DNA of 64,000 nt from Sporolactobacillus sp. THM19-2 (GCF_004153195.1 NZ_SEMC01000001.1:186001-250000); one strand, 5' to 3'. Shown: positions 1 through 8,463, counted from the stretch's first letter. Notes: generated by a model not told the origin, from the sequence alone. Made by a program: numbers and translations.

Positions 1-19
1 CTGGCATGTGAGACATAAA

Positions 20-58
20 CCCCCTGAGGTTGTATTTCTGTTGCCTTACTTCAGGGGG
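20..58. terminator. Possible transcription terminator hairpin
   Basis: An 11-bp inverted repeat (arms 20-30 and 48-58, one G-T pair) with a 17-base loop lies just beyond the 3' end of the oxidoreductase gene on the minus strand. There is no strong T-run on either side, so it may serve the gene on the minus strand, a gene to the left of the window, or both. Confidence 0.5.
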
Positions 59-98
59 TCTGTTCATTTCGTGGGGGGTATCATCCATCATTTAATGA

Positions 99-1181
99 TT
101 ACAGTGCTTCCGGCACAGTGACATTCAATTCCTGACCAATGCGTTCCAGGTCACCGGCCGTTTTGTCGTCCACGGCAACTCCGTTCTTGCTGTTGTCGGC
201 GTATCGTCTGTATTCCCGGTCACCCGGAATCTTAATCTCAGTATTTGGCAGGTGCTCCAGGTTCCTGATCCGATTAAACATACTGGTGGCATGATCTTTC
301 AATGTATCCAAATCGCCAAAGAACGACGGATTAATGGTCATCAGAAACTGACTAAAGTCATGTTTACCGACACTTGTATCGGCAGAGATAGACCCTTGCG
401 CCAGGATACCGGTCAGTAATTCGACAACCAGCGAATTTCCTAATCCTTTGTAATTTGAATTATTTTCTTCAACGCCGCCAAGCGTCAGGACGCCGCCCCC
501 TTTTTGATGTGGTGTAAAGGCTGCCGTCGAAAGAATATCTTCAGCTTTTCGGGCGTTCTTCACAATTTTACGGTCCTTATCAACGGCCCATTCACCCGGA
601 ATATCCTGATTGTTTTTGTCCAAAACCTGAATTTTACCACTGGATACGACGGACGTTGCTCCGTCAAACACGAACGGATGCGGTTCTGCCGGGAAGGTGA
701 AGGCAAACGCGTTTGATCCCAAAAAGGCTTGCGTTGCATTGGTTGGTACAACCAGCGGTCGCGTATTCGTATTGGCAATGCCGATCAGCCCTTCTTTAAC
801 AGCCATGCGCGCCCAGTATCCGGCGGTACCGAAGTGGTTGGAATTTCGAATGACGGCGATTGAAACAACTGACTCTTTTGTTTTTTCAATCAATTTATGC
901 ATGGCAAGTGCACAGGCGACCTGGCCCATATTTTTATTGGCATCGATCAGTAAACTTGTTGGCGTTTCTTTCAAAACTTTGACTTCATTTTTCGGCTCAA
1001 TGGTGTGTTCTTTGACCATATTCAGATACCACGCCAATCGCTGAATCCCGTGAGATGAAATGCCACGTAAATCAGCATCCACCAGTGTATCAGCTAGCAG
1101 GTTACTGTTTTCTTTTGAAAAGCCGGTTGCAGCAAATACCCTTTGCAAATACGTTCGTTCAGATTCTGCACTAATTCTCAT
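99..1181 (-). CDS. Ldh/Mdh-type NAD(P)-dependent oxidoreductase (Ldh_2 family)
   Basis: A 360-residue soluble enzyme of the malate/L-lactate/ureidoglycolate/sulfolactate dehydrogenase family, which is unrelated to the classical Rossmann LDH/MDH. The family signature RGISSHG lies near residues 39-45, RNSNHFGTAGYW near 112-123 (nicotinamide/substrate region), and NYKGLGNSLVVELL near 245-258. Length is normal for the family (about 330-360). The ATG start is preceded by an AAAGGGG ribosome site. It is divergent from the MDR gene at 1775 and appears to be transcribed alone. The substrate cannot be read from sequence; members reduce 2-oxoacids such as oxaloacetate, pyruvate or 2,3-diketogulonate. 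Confidence 0.85.
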   Translation of the reverse strand: MRISAESERTYLQRVFAATGFSKENSNLLADTLVDADLRGISSHGIQRLAWYLNMVKEHTIEPKNEVKVLKETPTSLLIDANKNMGQVACALAMHKLIEKTKESVVSIAVIRNSNHFGTAGYWARMAVKEGLIGIANTNTRPLVVPTNATQAFLGSNAFAFTFPAEPHPFVFDGATSVVSSGKIQVLDKNNQDIPGEWAVDKDRKIVKNARKAEDILSTAAFTPHQKGGGVLTLGGVEENNSNYKGLGNSLVVELLTGILAQGSISADTSVGKHDFSQFLMTINPSFFGDLDTLKDHATSMFNRIRNLEHLPNTEIKIPGDREYRRYADNSKNGVAVDDKTAGDLERIGQELNVTVPEAL

Positions 1182-1774
1182 GATGATGCCCCTTTTCTAA
1201 TTCTGTAATTGATTTCCCGCGTCGCATTTTGCTTGCTAAAAAACGTCCTTGTTCAGTACCTGTATTCAATATCAAACAAGGAAGATTTTAACCGCAGTGC
1301 CCCCTGTTTCGCACGTTTATGTAAGCCGGCGAGGTATCGATTAACGATCGTGGATGTAACCTCGACCCATCCAGAAACTTCGATTCAGCTTCACCAATCT
1401 ATGTCGCGCGCCATCCCAATCAGACACTTTCTGAAAATGGTCACATTGGCTATTCCAACCATTAACATAAACTTAAGGTCAAATAACGCGTTTGTCAAAT
1501 AGATTTATTGACTTATTCCTTGCAGTTGATAGGCAAAAATTTTACCGAATCGCCTCCAATTTAATACCAGCTGTTTGCTTTACCCTCCCTGTCCGGCCAC
1601 TTTAAACTGATCCATCCGCTAAATGGCTTCCCAAAGCAAATTACTTTGCAGGGTAATGATGTTCAACTATGATAATTATGTCACATGAAATGTACCGGTC
1701 ACGCTTAAACTAAAAAACAGCACCAAAACGGGTGGTTAAGGATCATCATTCATTAATCAGAGGAGGAGAGAATC
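1182..1774. other. Intergenic region between divergent genes, no gene seen
   Basis: A 593-base AT-rich gap between two divergent oxidoreductase genes. It must hold both promoters, but I see no convincing -35/-10 pair, structured leader or cre site. The one open frame here (1209-1502, +) lacks a ribosome site and has no recognisable protein character. Confidence 0.6.
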
Positions 1775-2710
1775 ATGAGAGCAGTTGTTATCAATGAATA
1801 TGGACCTGCAGAAAATTTACATGTTGAAGAACGGCCGGTACCTGAGATCACAGATGATGAGGTATTAATCGAAAACTATGCAACAAGTATCAATCCCATC
1901 GACTGGAAGGCACGTCTGGGCCTGCTTAAACCGATGTTTGACTGGAATTTTCCGGTGGTATTAGGATGGGATGCTGCAGGCGTGGTGACTAAGGCAGGTG
2001 CCAGGGTAACCAAATTTAAAGCGGGCGATAAGGTCTTTGCGCGTCCTGATATTGATAAAGACGGCAAGCGAGGGACCTACGCCGAATATGTTGCAGCTAA
2101 AGAAGATAAGGTAGCCTTAAAGCCTGAGGAACTTTCATTTGAAACCGCGGCAGCCATTCCGCTCGCGGGTCTGACAGCATGGCAAGTCGTTCAGGATCGT
2201 CTGCACGTGAAGTCCGGTGAAAAAGTTCTGGTGCAGGCAGGTGCCGGTGGCGTCGGCCTGTTTGCGATCCAGATCGCTAAATATCTCGGGGCGTATGTCG
2301 CTACAACCGCCAGTGCAGACAGCAGGGATCTGCTGCTTCACCTCGGTGCCGATGAGGTCATTGATTACCACACCACAAAAATTGAAGACGTTCTTCATGA
2401 TTATGATGCGGTATTTGATACAGTTGACGCGATAGATGCGGGCTTAAAAGTTCTCAAGCCTTCCGGACGTCTGGTCACGATCGCCGGGCATCCGACCGCT
2501 GAACAAAAAAAGGCACCACAGGACGTTTCTGACTGGTGGTTACAGCCCAATGGTAAGCAGCTGAGTGAACTGGGTACTTTGGTTGCACAGGAGAAAATCA
2601 AAGTGATCATTGACAGTACATTTGATTTAACTACATCGGGTTTACAGTCAGCGCATAAACGCAGTGAAAGCCGTCATGCACATGGGAAAATAGTGATCAA
2701 AATTAAATGA
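1775..2710 (+). CDS. NADP-dependent oxidoreductase, zinc-free MDR / quinone oxidoreductase type
   Basis: A 311-residue protein of the medium-chain dehydrogenase/reductase superfamily. The N-terminal GroES-like domain (about 1-120) has the SINPIDWKAR motif typical of quinone oxidoreductase-like members. The Rossmann domain carries AGAGGVGLFAIQIAK at about 153-167, the NADPH pyrophosphate-binding loop. The structural and catalytic zinc cysteines of alcohol dehydrogenases are absent, so it is a zinc-independent reductase that probably acts on quinones or alpha,beta-unsaturated carbonyls. The ATG start follows AGAGGAGGAGA at good spacing. A strong terminator follows directly, so it is a single-gene unit. 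The physiological substrate is unknown. Confidence 0.88.
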   Translation: MRAVVINEYGPAENLHVEERPVPEITDDEVLIENYATSINPIDWKARLGLLKPMFDWNFPVVLGWDAAGVVTKAGARVTKFKAGDKVFARPDIDKDGKRGTYAEYVAAKEDKVALKPEELSFETAAAIPLAGLTAWQVVQDRLHVKSGEKVLVQAGAGGVGLFAIQIAKYLGAYVATTASADSRDLLLHLGADEVIDYHTTKIEDVLHDYDAVFDTVDAIDAGLKVLKPSGRLVTIAGHPTAEQKKAPQDVSDWWLQPNGKQLSELGTLVAQEKIKVIIDSTFDLTTSGLQSAHKRSESRHAHGKIVIKIK

Positions 2711-2734
2711 AACCGGAACTGATCCGGTAGCAGA

Positions 2735-2769
2735 AAGCCGCCCTCCCTTGTCGGAGGGCGGCTTTTTTG
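2735..2769 (+). terminator. Rho-independent terminator after the MDR gene
   Basis: A perfect 12-bp stem (2735-2746 with 2753-2764, six-base loop) closes into a run of T. It is one of the strongest terminators in the window. Confidence 0.93.
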
Positions 2770-2823
2770 TTGCGCCCGACATGGGCGGCAGCCGGGCGGC
2801 GTGCGTTTTTGCCGGTCTCCGGC

Positions 2824-3681
2824 TCAGTCAAAGTAATACAGGTACAGATCTTCGAGATTCGGGGCTGCCACGATGGCGGCTCGTTGCGGCTTTTCATCGG
2901 AAATGACCCGAATTTCTATGCCGTTTTCTCTCCGAATGATGTTGCCCACCTTATATTGTTCCTGGTAAAAAGCCAATTGCGCGTCAGAGATCGTTACGAG
3001 CCAGACTTTCCCATCCAGCCGGGCGAGCAGTTTTTGAGGGTTGTCTTTTTTAATCAACCGGCCGTCTTTCATGATCACGATTTCTCTGGCGATGTATTCA
3101 AGGTCGGAGACGATGTGCGTGGACAGCACGACAATTCGATTGGCGGCAATCGATGACATGAGATTACGGAAACGGATTCGTTCTTTTGGATCCAGCCCGG
3201 CGGTTGGCTCATCCACAATCAGGATCTTCGGGTCGTTTAACAGGGCCTGGGCGATCCCGACGCGCTGTTTCATGCCTCCGGAGAATTTGCCGACTTTTTC
3301 CCTGCGATGCGCCTCCAGGCCAACCCACCGGAGCATCTGGTCAACTTTCTGCTTCGCCTGCTCCTTCCCAAGTCCTTTCAATGCTGCAATATAGAGCAGA
3401 AATTTTTCGGCGGTAAAATTTTTATAGAGCCCGACCTGCTGCGGAAGGTAACCGACGAGATCCCGATAGGCATCATCAAGCTGGAAAATATCTTTGCCGT
3501 CCAGCAGCAGTTGGCCGGACGTCGGGTGCATCACGGTGGCCAGCATCCGCATCAGGGTGGTTTTCCCCGAGCCGTTGGCGCCGAGAATGCCATACACGCC
3601 TTCGTTCAGTTCCAGATTCATGTCGTTCACGGCGACTTTATCACCGAATTTTTTCGTAACCTGATTAAGGGTTAAAATCAA
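2824..3681 (-). CDS. ABC transporter ATP-binding protein (orphaned)
   Basis: An ATPase subunit of an ABC-2-type exporter, of the kind found with bacitracin/antibiotic and membrane-protein exporters. Walker A GANGSGKT (about residues 34-41), the SGGMKQ signature (about 134-139), Walker B ILIVDE (about 153-158) and the switch histidine in LSTHIVSDLE are all intact, followed by a C-terminal extension of about 70 residues. A GTG at 3690 keeps the frame open, but the AAAGAGG ribosome site abuts and overlaps that GTG. The TTG at 3681 is correctly spaced and is the likelier start (285 residues). The only membrane partner nearby, directly upstream on the same strand, is a truncated permease relic, so the ATPase is probably non-functional or serves a permease encoded elsewhere. 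Confidence 0.85.
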   Translation of the reverse strand: MILTLNQVTKKFGDKVAVNDMNLELNEGVYGILGANGSGKTTLMRMLATVMHPTSGQLLLDGKDIFQLDDAYRDLVGYLPQQVGLYKNFTAEKFLLYIAALKGLGKEQAKQKVDQMLRWVGLEAHRREKVGKFSGGMKQRVGIAQALLNDPKILIVDEPTAGLDPKERIRFRNLMSSIAANRIVVLSTHIVSDLEYIAREIVIMKDGRLIKKDNPQKLLARLDGKVWLVTISDAQLAFYQEQYKVGNIIRRENGIEIRVISDEKPQRAAIVAAPNLEDLYLYYFD

Positions 3682-3720
3682 TGCAGACACCTCTTTAAAT
3701 AAATGATTGTTGAATCGCCT

Positions 3721-4010
3721 TTAGCTGATCTGTTTTCTTGCCATGAACCGGTAGAGTAAAGTCAGGACCAGTACGGAAGCGATCACCAGGATGAACAGGG
3801 AAAAAACAGGATACAGAACCGGCCAGCCAAATACGTTGACCGTCTGGAATTCAGCGATCAGGGGATCGACCATCATCCCGTTCGACCAGGTGAACCGGAA
3901 GAGCCGCAGCAGCCAGTCCGGGACGGTGACGAATAATTCGGCGGCCACCGGAAAACCGAACGCAAAGCCACTCATCAGAAAGGAAATCAGCGGATTCTTG
4001 TTCCATGCAG
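3721..4010 (-). pseudogene. C-terminal relic of an ABC-2-type permease
   Basis: About 96 codons encode two hydrophobic segments (roughly NPLISFLMSGFAFGF and WPVLYPVFSLFILVIASV) ending in the basic tail MARKQIS, as expected for the last part of an exporter permease. The frame stays open to 4146, but its first ~45 codons run antisense across the group II intron end (4018-4090) and are not permease sequence. The relic lies 30 bases upstream of the ATPase gene in the same direction, so it probably was that ATPase's partner. The N-terminal part and promoter have been lost. Confidence 0.65.
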
Positions 4011-4017
4011 AGACTAT

Positions 4018-4090
4018 TGAACCGCCGGTTACGGAACCGTACGTACGGTGGTGTAAGACAACGGAAGCAGAAGTTTTCTTCTTACTCGAT
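4018..4090 (+). mobile_element. 3' end of a group II intron (domains V and VI), truncated
   Basis: The stretch contains ACCGCCG paired with CGGTGGT around an inner ACGG/CCGT stem and the highly conserved ACCGTACGTACGGTGG core of bacterial group II intron domain V. It is followed by a short hairpin (GGAAGCAGAAG/TTTTCTTC) and TACTCGAT, which matches domain VI and the AY 3' splice end. No intron-encoded protein or domains I-IV precede it; permease sequence begins immediately to the left. It is therefore a dead relic with its 5' part deleted. The identification rests on recognition of the conserved core, not on a database search. Confidence 0.75.
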
Positions 4091-4139
4091 TTTGACAACG
4101 GATAGATTGGTGCACCCATCACCTGTCTTGTCACGTGTA

Positions 4140-4167
4140 TTGACAATAGGTGCTTTTCATTTATACT
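4140..4167 (+). promoter_or_regulatory. Sigma-A promoter of the ADP-ribosylglycohydrolase operon
   Basis: TTGACA (4140-4145), 16-base spacer, TATACT (4162-4167). The predicted start of transcription is near 4174, giving a leader of about 160 bases that contains the perfect inverted repeat at 4219-4252. Confidence 0.7.
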
Positions 4168-4218
4168 GGAATAGTAAAATTGATAGGAACGAAGAATGAG
4201 GGATCAGTCAGAGGCAGC

Positions 4219-4252
4219 GTTCAACCTGATTGAAAATTCTATCAGGTTGAAC
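4219..4252 (+). promoter_or_regulatory. Perfect 12-bp inverted repeat in the operon leader
   Basis: GTTCAACCTGAT (4219-4230) and its exact complement (4241-4252) flank a 10-base AT-rich loop. There is no T-run after it, so it is a poor intrinsic terminator. Its place about 45-80 bases into the predicted transcript suits a repressor operator or an RNA structure acting on the operon. No regulator gene is adjacent. Confidence 0.55.
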
Positions 4253-4336
4253 AAATAACGAATCCGGACGGGTCGGTCTGGTTGAAAAATACCAGACAGT
4301 GGCGGCATCTATACACAGACGAGGAAGCGTAACTCT

Positions 4337-5347
4337 ATGATAAAAGATCGAGTACTCGGCGCTTTATATGGACAGGCCATCGGGGACGCCATGGGTATGC
4401 CGTCAGAACTTTGGCCGGTACAAAAGATCCGGGCATGTTTTGCAGGCAGAATGACAACATTTCAGGATGGCCCGAAGTCGAATCCTGTCGCCAGAAATTA
4501 TACGAAAGGCCAATATACTGATGATACGAACCAGGCCTTTGCGATACTGGATGCACTGATTGAGAACCACTGGATACCGGACCGGCAAATAATCGTGAAG
4601 CATTTGATGAAATGGGCATACGCTGCCGACGCGTTTAACAGAAACATTCTGGGACCGAGTTCCAAAGCGGCGCTTCTGGCCATTCAAGACGGAAGGGATC
4701 CGAAATCGGTGACCGATCAGGCATTAACCAACGGCTCTGGCATGCGGATTGCACCCATCGGAACCTTATTTGATCCAGGGCACACGGATGAATTGATCGC
4801 AATGGTAGACAGCGTCACTCGGGTGACCCATTCGTCGGACGTTGCGATTTCAGGGGCGGCGCTCATTGCCGGAGCGGTGTGTGCCGCTCTGGCATTTGAG
4901 CATTGGGACGATGTTATTGATTACGCGATTGATGTTCAGAACAGAGCGTTCAAACTGGGGTCACCGACATGGGCGGCATCCGTCCGCGAACGCCTGTTCA
5001 TTGGTCTTGACCTGGCGCATAAATACGTAGATGATCAGTCAGCGTTCGAGAAAGCTATTTATGAAACAGTCGGGACCGGAACACTGGCCAGTGAATCCAT
5101 CCCGGCTGCAGTGGCCATTGCTTATTACGCACGGGACGTCAGGAGGTGTGCGCTGCTCGCGGCCAATCTCGGCGGCGACACGGATACGATCGGTGCGATG
5201 GCGACAGCGATATGCGGCGCTAAAGCAGGGTTCGGCAGCATCGATCCTGACTGGACAGGTTTAATTGATTCAGAAAACAGACAACATTGTATTCCAAATT
5301 ACGCGGAAGCCATTATGAAATTCAGAGAAGGAAACAACGAATCATAA
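4337..5347 (+). CDS. ADP-ribosylglycohydrolase family protein (DraG/YegU-like)
   Basis: A 336-residue hydrolase of the ADP-ribosylglycohydrolase fold, which cleaves N- or O-glycosidic bonds of ADP-ribose or related ribosides with two magnesium ions. Both metal-binding motifs are intact: TDDT at 61-64 and GGDTDT at 279-284, near the usual start GALYGQAIGDAMG (8-20). It is the first gene of an operon with an NCS1 permease and a PfkB sugar kinase. That combination resembles E. coli yegT-yegU-yegV, where a transporter, a DraG-like hydrolase and a PfkB kinase are grouped. I infer uptake of a ribosylated base or modified nucleoside, cleavage, then phosphorylation of a product. A role in removing ADP-ribose from proteins is less likely here because no ADP-ribosyltransferase is nearby. 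Confidence 0.85.
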   Translation: MIKDRVLGALYGQAIGDAMGMPSELWPVQKIRACFAGRMTTFQDGPKSNPVARNYTKGQYTDDTNQAFAILDALIENHWIPDRQIIVKHLMKWAYAADAFNRNILGPSSKAALLAIQDGRDPKSVTDQALTNGSGMRIAPIGTLFDPGHTDELIAMVDSVTRVTHSSDVAISGAALIAGAVCAALAFEHWDDVIDYAIDVQNRAFKLGSPTWAASVRERLFIGLDLAHKYVDDQSAFEKAIYETVGTGTLASESIPAAVAIAYYARDVRRCALLAANLGGDTDTIGAMATAICGAKAGFGSIDPDWTGLIDSENRQHCIPNYAEAIMKFREGNNES

Positions 5348-5398
5348 AAAAGTTGGGTTTTGTTCGCGCGTGGTAAAAAAGAAGGGGGAAAGTGGGCA

Positions 5399-6784
5399 AT
5401 GAACAACGATGAAGAAATTTTAGTTCCTGAAAAGGACAGGACGATCAGCGGGCGTGATTTATTTTTCAACTGGTTCGCTGCAAATATCGGCATTATGGGC
5501 ATTGTTTTCGGTGCGATGGTCGTCAGCTATCGCCTGAGTTTCTTACAGGCTGTGCTTGCATCACTTGTCGGCGCGCTGTCTTTTCTCATCGTTGGCTGGG
5601 TCGCTGTGATTGGTGATAAGGCGGGAATTACGACGTTCAAAATGTCCCGTGCCGCTTTCGGTTTGGAGGGAAACAAAATTCCCAATGGTGTCGCGTGGAT
5701 CAACATGGTCGGCTGGCTCGCCATTAATATCGTCACCGGGACGCTGCTGCTTGTCGCCTTGTTTGACGTGCTGCATATACCCCGGGCCCCGTTTTCTACA
5801 GCGGTCGCACTGGCTGTGTTTTCAGCCTGTGTTCTTCTGTCCGGACTGGTAAAAGAACGTGTCATCGCAACGATCCAGACCTTTCTTTCTTATCTTTTCG
5901 GCATACTGACTTTGTTTATCCTCATCTTACTTGTTATGAAGACACAATGGAACGAAGTATGGACGATGGAATCAGGCAGCTGGATGGGTGGATTTTTACC
6001 CGCTGTTTCGATTGTCGCCGCCGGTTCGGGCATCAGCTGGTCGATGAACGCCGCCGACTGGGGAGCTTATGTTAAACCGGAGACTTCGCCGCACAGTACG
6101 TTCTGGAACACGACACTGGGCGGCGCGGTTCCACTGTTTCTCCTGATGGTTGCCGGTGTACTGCTCAGCACAGCAGAACCAGGACTTGCCTCAGCGGATA
6201 ATCCATTTGAAGTCATGTACCGGATGCTCCCGTCCTGGATCGCTGTGATTTATTTTCTCGTGGCGGCAGGCGGTCTGATTCCTCAGTGCATCATCAGTCT
6301 TCGATCGGCGCGGATCAATTTATTGACATTAGGAATCCATGTCTCGCAAAGGACTTCACTCGTCGTTCATGGCCTGATCGTCGTCCTGATTCCGGTGTTT
6401 GTGTTATTTATCAGCGGACGTTTCTTAGCTAATTTTCAATTGTTTCTCGGTTTGCTTGGGATCTGTTTAGTGGCCTGGGTGGCTGTGTTTCTGACGGACA
6501 GCGTGCTTAACCGTCAAAACGGGAAAGGATATCGTGTGTCTCTGCTCGTTCCAGAGACCGGTCGTCGGGTCAATTGGCGTGCAATCGTTTCCTGGCTGGT
6601 CGCCGTTATCGTCGGTTTCCTGTTTACGAACAACGCGCTGTTTACCGGTCCCTTTGCCCGTGGGATATTCAGAGATAACAGCCTTGGTGTTCTGCTCAGC
6701 GGCGTCGTTGCTGCAGTCTGCCTTTGGCTCATAAACGGCAAAGGAGAAAAAGATTTTGATCATGGAAAAAATGAAAGCCAATAA
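5399..6784 (+). CDS. NCS1-family nucleobase/nucleoside permease
   Basis: A 461-residue membrane protein with about 12 hydrophobic segments, resembling cytosine permease/allantoin-type NCS1 cation symporters. The N-terminal cytoplasmic stretch PEKDRTISGRDLFFNWFAANIG leads into TM1. A run of PSWIAVIYFLVAAGGLIPQ and IVSWLVAVIVGFLFTNNALF marks later helices. The frame is open from 5360, but the ATG at 5399 has an AAGGGGG site and is the probable start. It lies 51 bases after the hydrolase gene and overlaps the kinase gene by 29 bases, so the three are surely co-transcribed. It probably imports the substrate of the neighbouring hydrolase. The exact ligand is unknown. Confidence 0.85.
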   Translation: MNNDEEILVPEKDRTISGRDLFFNWFAANIGIMGIVFGAMVVSYRLSFLQAVLASLVGALSFLIVGWVAVIGDKAGITTFKMSRAAFGLEGNKIPNGVAWINMVGWLAINIVTGTLLLVALFDVLHIPRAPFSTAVALAVFSACVLLSGLVKERVIATIQTFLSYLFGILTLFILILLVMKTQWNEVWTMESGSWMGGFLPAVSIVAAGSGISWSMNAADWGAYVKPETSPHSTFWNTTLGGAVPLFLLMVAGVLLSTAEPGLASADNPFEVMYRMLPSWIAVIYFLVAAGGLIPQCIISLRSARINLLTLGIHVSQRTSLVVHGLIVVLIPVFVLFISGRFLANFQLFLGLLGICLVAWVAVFLTDSVLNRQNGKGYRVSLLVPETGRRVNWRAIVSWLVAVIVGFLFTNNALFTGPFARGIFRDNSLGVLLSGVVAAVCLWLINGKGEKDFDHGKNESQ

Positions 6785-7649
6785 ACAGACGTTAATCATC
6801 GGAGCCGCTGTCCTCGATATTCTTGTCAAAGTGGACAACTTGCCGAGAACGGGCGAGGATGCAACAGGCGATCTGCAGAAAATCGCTGTCGGTGGGTGTG
6901 CCTATAACGTCAGTCGGGTGATGAGTGCCCTTGGCGGCGGCCATGTGCTACTTGCCCCGATCGGGAAGGGCCTGTACGCGGATATCATTAAAGCCGACTT
7001 TGCAAAGCATGGCATTGAGAAAACGATTGAAGAGGATTCCGGAGACAATGGGTGGGATGTATCATTTATCGAGAAATCGGGTGAACGGACCTTCCTGACG
7101 ATTCCGGGGATTGAAAAGCAATGGAAGGCTTCATGGTTCGATCAGATTGATGTTGAAATTTATGATTACATCTATGTGTCGGGCTACGAGTTGGAAGGGG
7201 ATTCCGGCCCGGTGATTCTGGAAGCATTAAAGAAAAGGAAACCCGACAGCAGGTTGCTTTTTGATGCAAGTCCGAGAGTTTCGTACATTGACCGCGAGCT
7301 CCTGGATGAGATAATGGCTCCCGGAACGTTGATCCACTGCAATCGGGATGAAATGAATGCATTGGCACCGTCGGCAGATTCCGTCGAAAATGCCGCAGAA
7401 ACCCTGTATGCCCGGACACACAATCCGGTAGTGATTACACTTGGCGATAAGGGCTGCTATTTTCGGGACAGTAAGGATAAAGGGTTTGTTCCCGGCAATA
7501 AGGTTAACGTCGCAGATACGATCGGAGCCGGAGACGCCCATTGCGCCGGATTGATCTGTGCATTGTCAGCAGGCAGCGGTACTCGCGAAGCGGCACGGTT
7601 TGCCAATGGGGTTGCCGCGAAAGTCGCAGGAAAGCATGGTGGCGCGTGA
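6756..7649 (+). CDS. PfkB-family carbohydrate/nucleoside kinase
   Basis: A 297-residue ribokinase-fold kinase. VGGCAYNVSRVMSALGG (about 45-61) is the N-terminal PfkB signature. DTIGAGDAHCAGLI (about 253-266) carries the anion-hole GAGD with the catalytic aspartate near 260. AAGGAG at 6741-6746 fits the TTG at 6756 (9-base spacing) better than the ATG at 6762, so either could be the start. The gene overlaps the permease gene by 29 bases. As third gene of the operon it most likely phosphorylates the ribose or the nucleoside imported and cleaved by the first two products. E. coli YegV and pseudouridine or inosine kinases are the nearest analogues by context. Confidence 0.85.
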   Translation: MIMEKMKANKQTLIIGAAVLDILVKVDNLPRTGEDATGDLQKIAVGGCAYNVSRVMSALGGGHVLLAPIGKGLYADIIKADFAKHGIEKTIEEDSGDNGWDVSFIEKSGERTFLTIPGIEKQWKASWFDQIDVEIYDYIYVSGYELEGDSGPVILEALKKRKPDSRLLFDASPRVSYIDRELLDEIMAPGTLIHCNRDEMNALAPSADSVENAAETLYARTHNPVVITLGDKGCYFRDSKDKGFVPGNKVNVADTIGAGDAHCAGLICALSAGSGTREAARFANGVAAKVAGKHGGA

Positions 7650-7675
7650 TGATGTAGGTTCTGAAATTATTTTAT

Positions 7676-8097
7676 GGCAAATCTGAAGTCGTATGGTCAA
7701 AAATCAGGGACAATTTTCCCCAGTATGAAAAATAAGGGTGGATTAAAAAAATGACAAAAGTAAACCAGGGAGGTGACCTGGGATCCGCTCTTATCGGGGG
7801 GGATCCGGCTAAGCACAGCATCAGATGAATAGACGGAAAAATTCCGCTTACTTAGTAAAATGAAATGAAAAACAATTAAAATAGACGGAGAGATCCCGTC
7901 TATTGAATCAAAAAAAGGGAAAATGGAGCTTTTCCCCTGGCATAATCGGAAAATCTCCGCTTACTTCTCCTCTGAAAAGTGTGCCGCTCTGCTTCTAACC
8001 GAAAAATCTCCGCTTATTTTACTTTATGCTCGTGACTCCATTAAGGACAAAACACCTTATTTACAAGTAAATGGGGTGAAAGCCCTTGCAAGGTGGG
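7676..8097 (+). repeat. Dispersed ~400-bp hairpin-rich repeat, copy 1
   Basis: It aligns along its whole length with 19081-19455 (same orientation), beginning GGCAAATCTGAAGTCG and ending near GAAAGCCCT. Inside it a short palindromic motif of the form CGGAAAAATTCCGCTTA recurs four times (near 7834, 7886, 7947 and 8000), plus perfect stems at 7881-7888/7896-7903 and 7917-7923/7930-7936. No open frame is shared by the two copies, so it is non-coding. Its nature (MITE-like relic, processing signal, other) is unknown. Confidence 0.85.
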
Positions 8098-8273
8098 TTA
8101 ATTGTTGAAAAAATACAGGAGAACCTCATTTTGCTGCGTTACGGTGAACCGTATCGTAAGTGATTGAGGATGTTTCCCGGGTAAAAATTCCAATGGTATC
8201 ATACACCGGGCAAACGGTTGTCAAATCAAAGGTAGCAGCCGCGGGACAGGTGACCTGACCCTTGATTGACACG

Positions 8274-8463
8274 GTTTCGGGCCTGCTACGGGCCCGAAAC
8301 AGCCGGTGCGCAGCACCGTGCTACCGTGCTTGCCTCACTCGAGCTGCTGGTAGATAAACGCTCATCCTGCCGGAACCTTGAAAAACAGGATCTGGCAGGA
8401 TGAGCGTCTGTAAGTATATAAATGAAAGGAATTACCGTATACGGAAACCGTAAGCACGGTAAT
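8274..8463. other. Cluster of strong inverted repeats downstream of the PBP gene
   Basis: Three stems stand out: GTTTCGGGCC (8274-8283) with 8291-8300, perfect 10 bp; a perfect 14-bp stem 8358-8371 with 8394-8407; and ATTACCGT (8431-8438) with 8456-8463, enclosing a second small stem. On the minus strand the last is followed by a pyrimidine-rich tail and probably terminates the PBP transcript. The others may be back-up terminators or parts of a small RNA. Confidence 0.55.

Noticed and set aside
1209-1502. 97-codon open frame in the gap between the first two genes
   Set aside because: No ribosome site, unusual composition for a protein and no recognisable domain; most likely chance.
4011-4146. 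N-terminal extension of the permease ORF on the minus strand
   Set aside because: These codons run antisense across the group II intron domain V/VI core and into the TTGACA of the next operon; not real coding sequence.
7923-8108. 61-codon open frame inside repeat copy 1
   Set aside because: Not preserved in repeat copy 2 and lacks a ribosome site.
8266-8271. TTGACA as a -35 box in the hairpin cluster
   Set aside because: No -10 hexamer at 16-18 bases; the sequence there is GC-rich stem.
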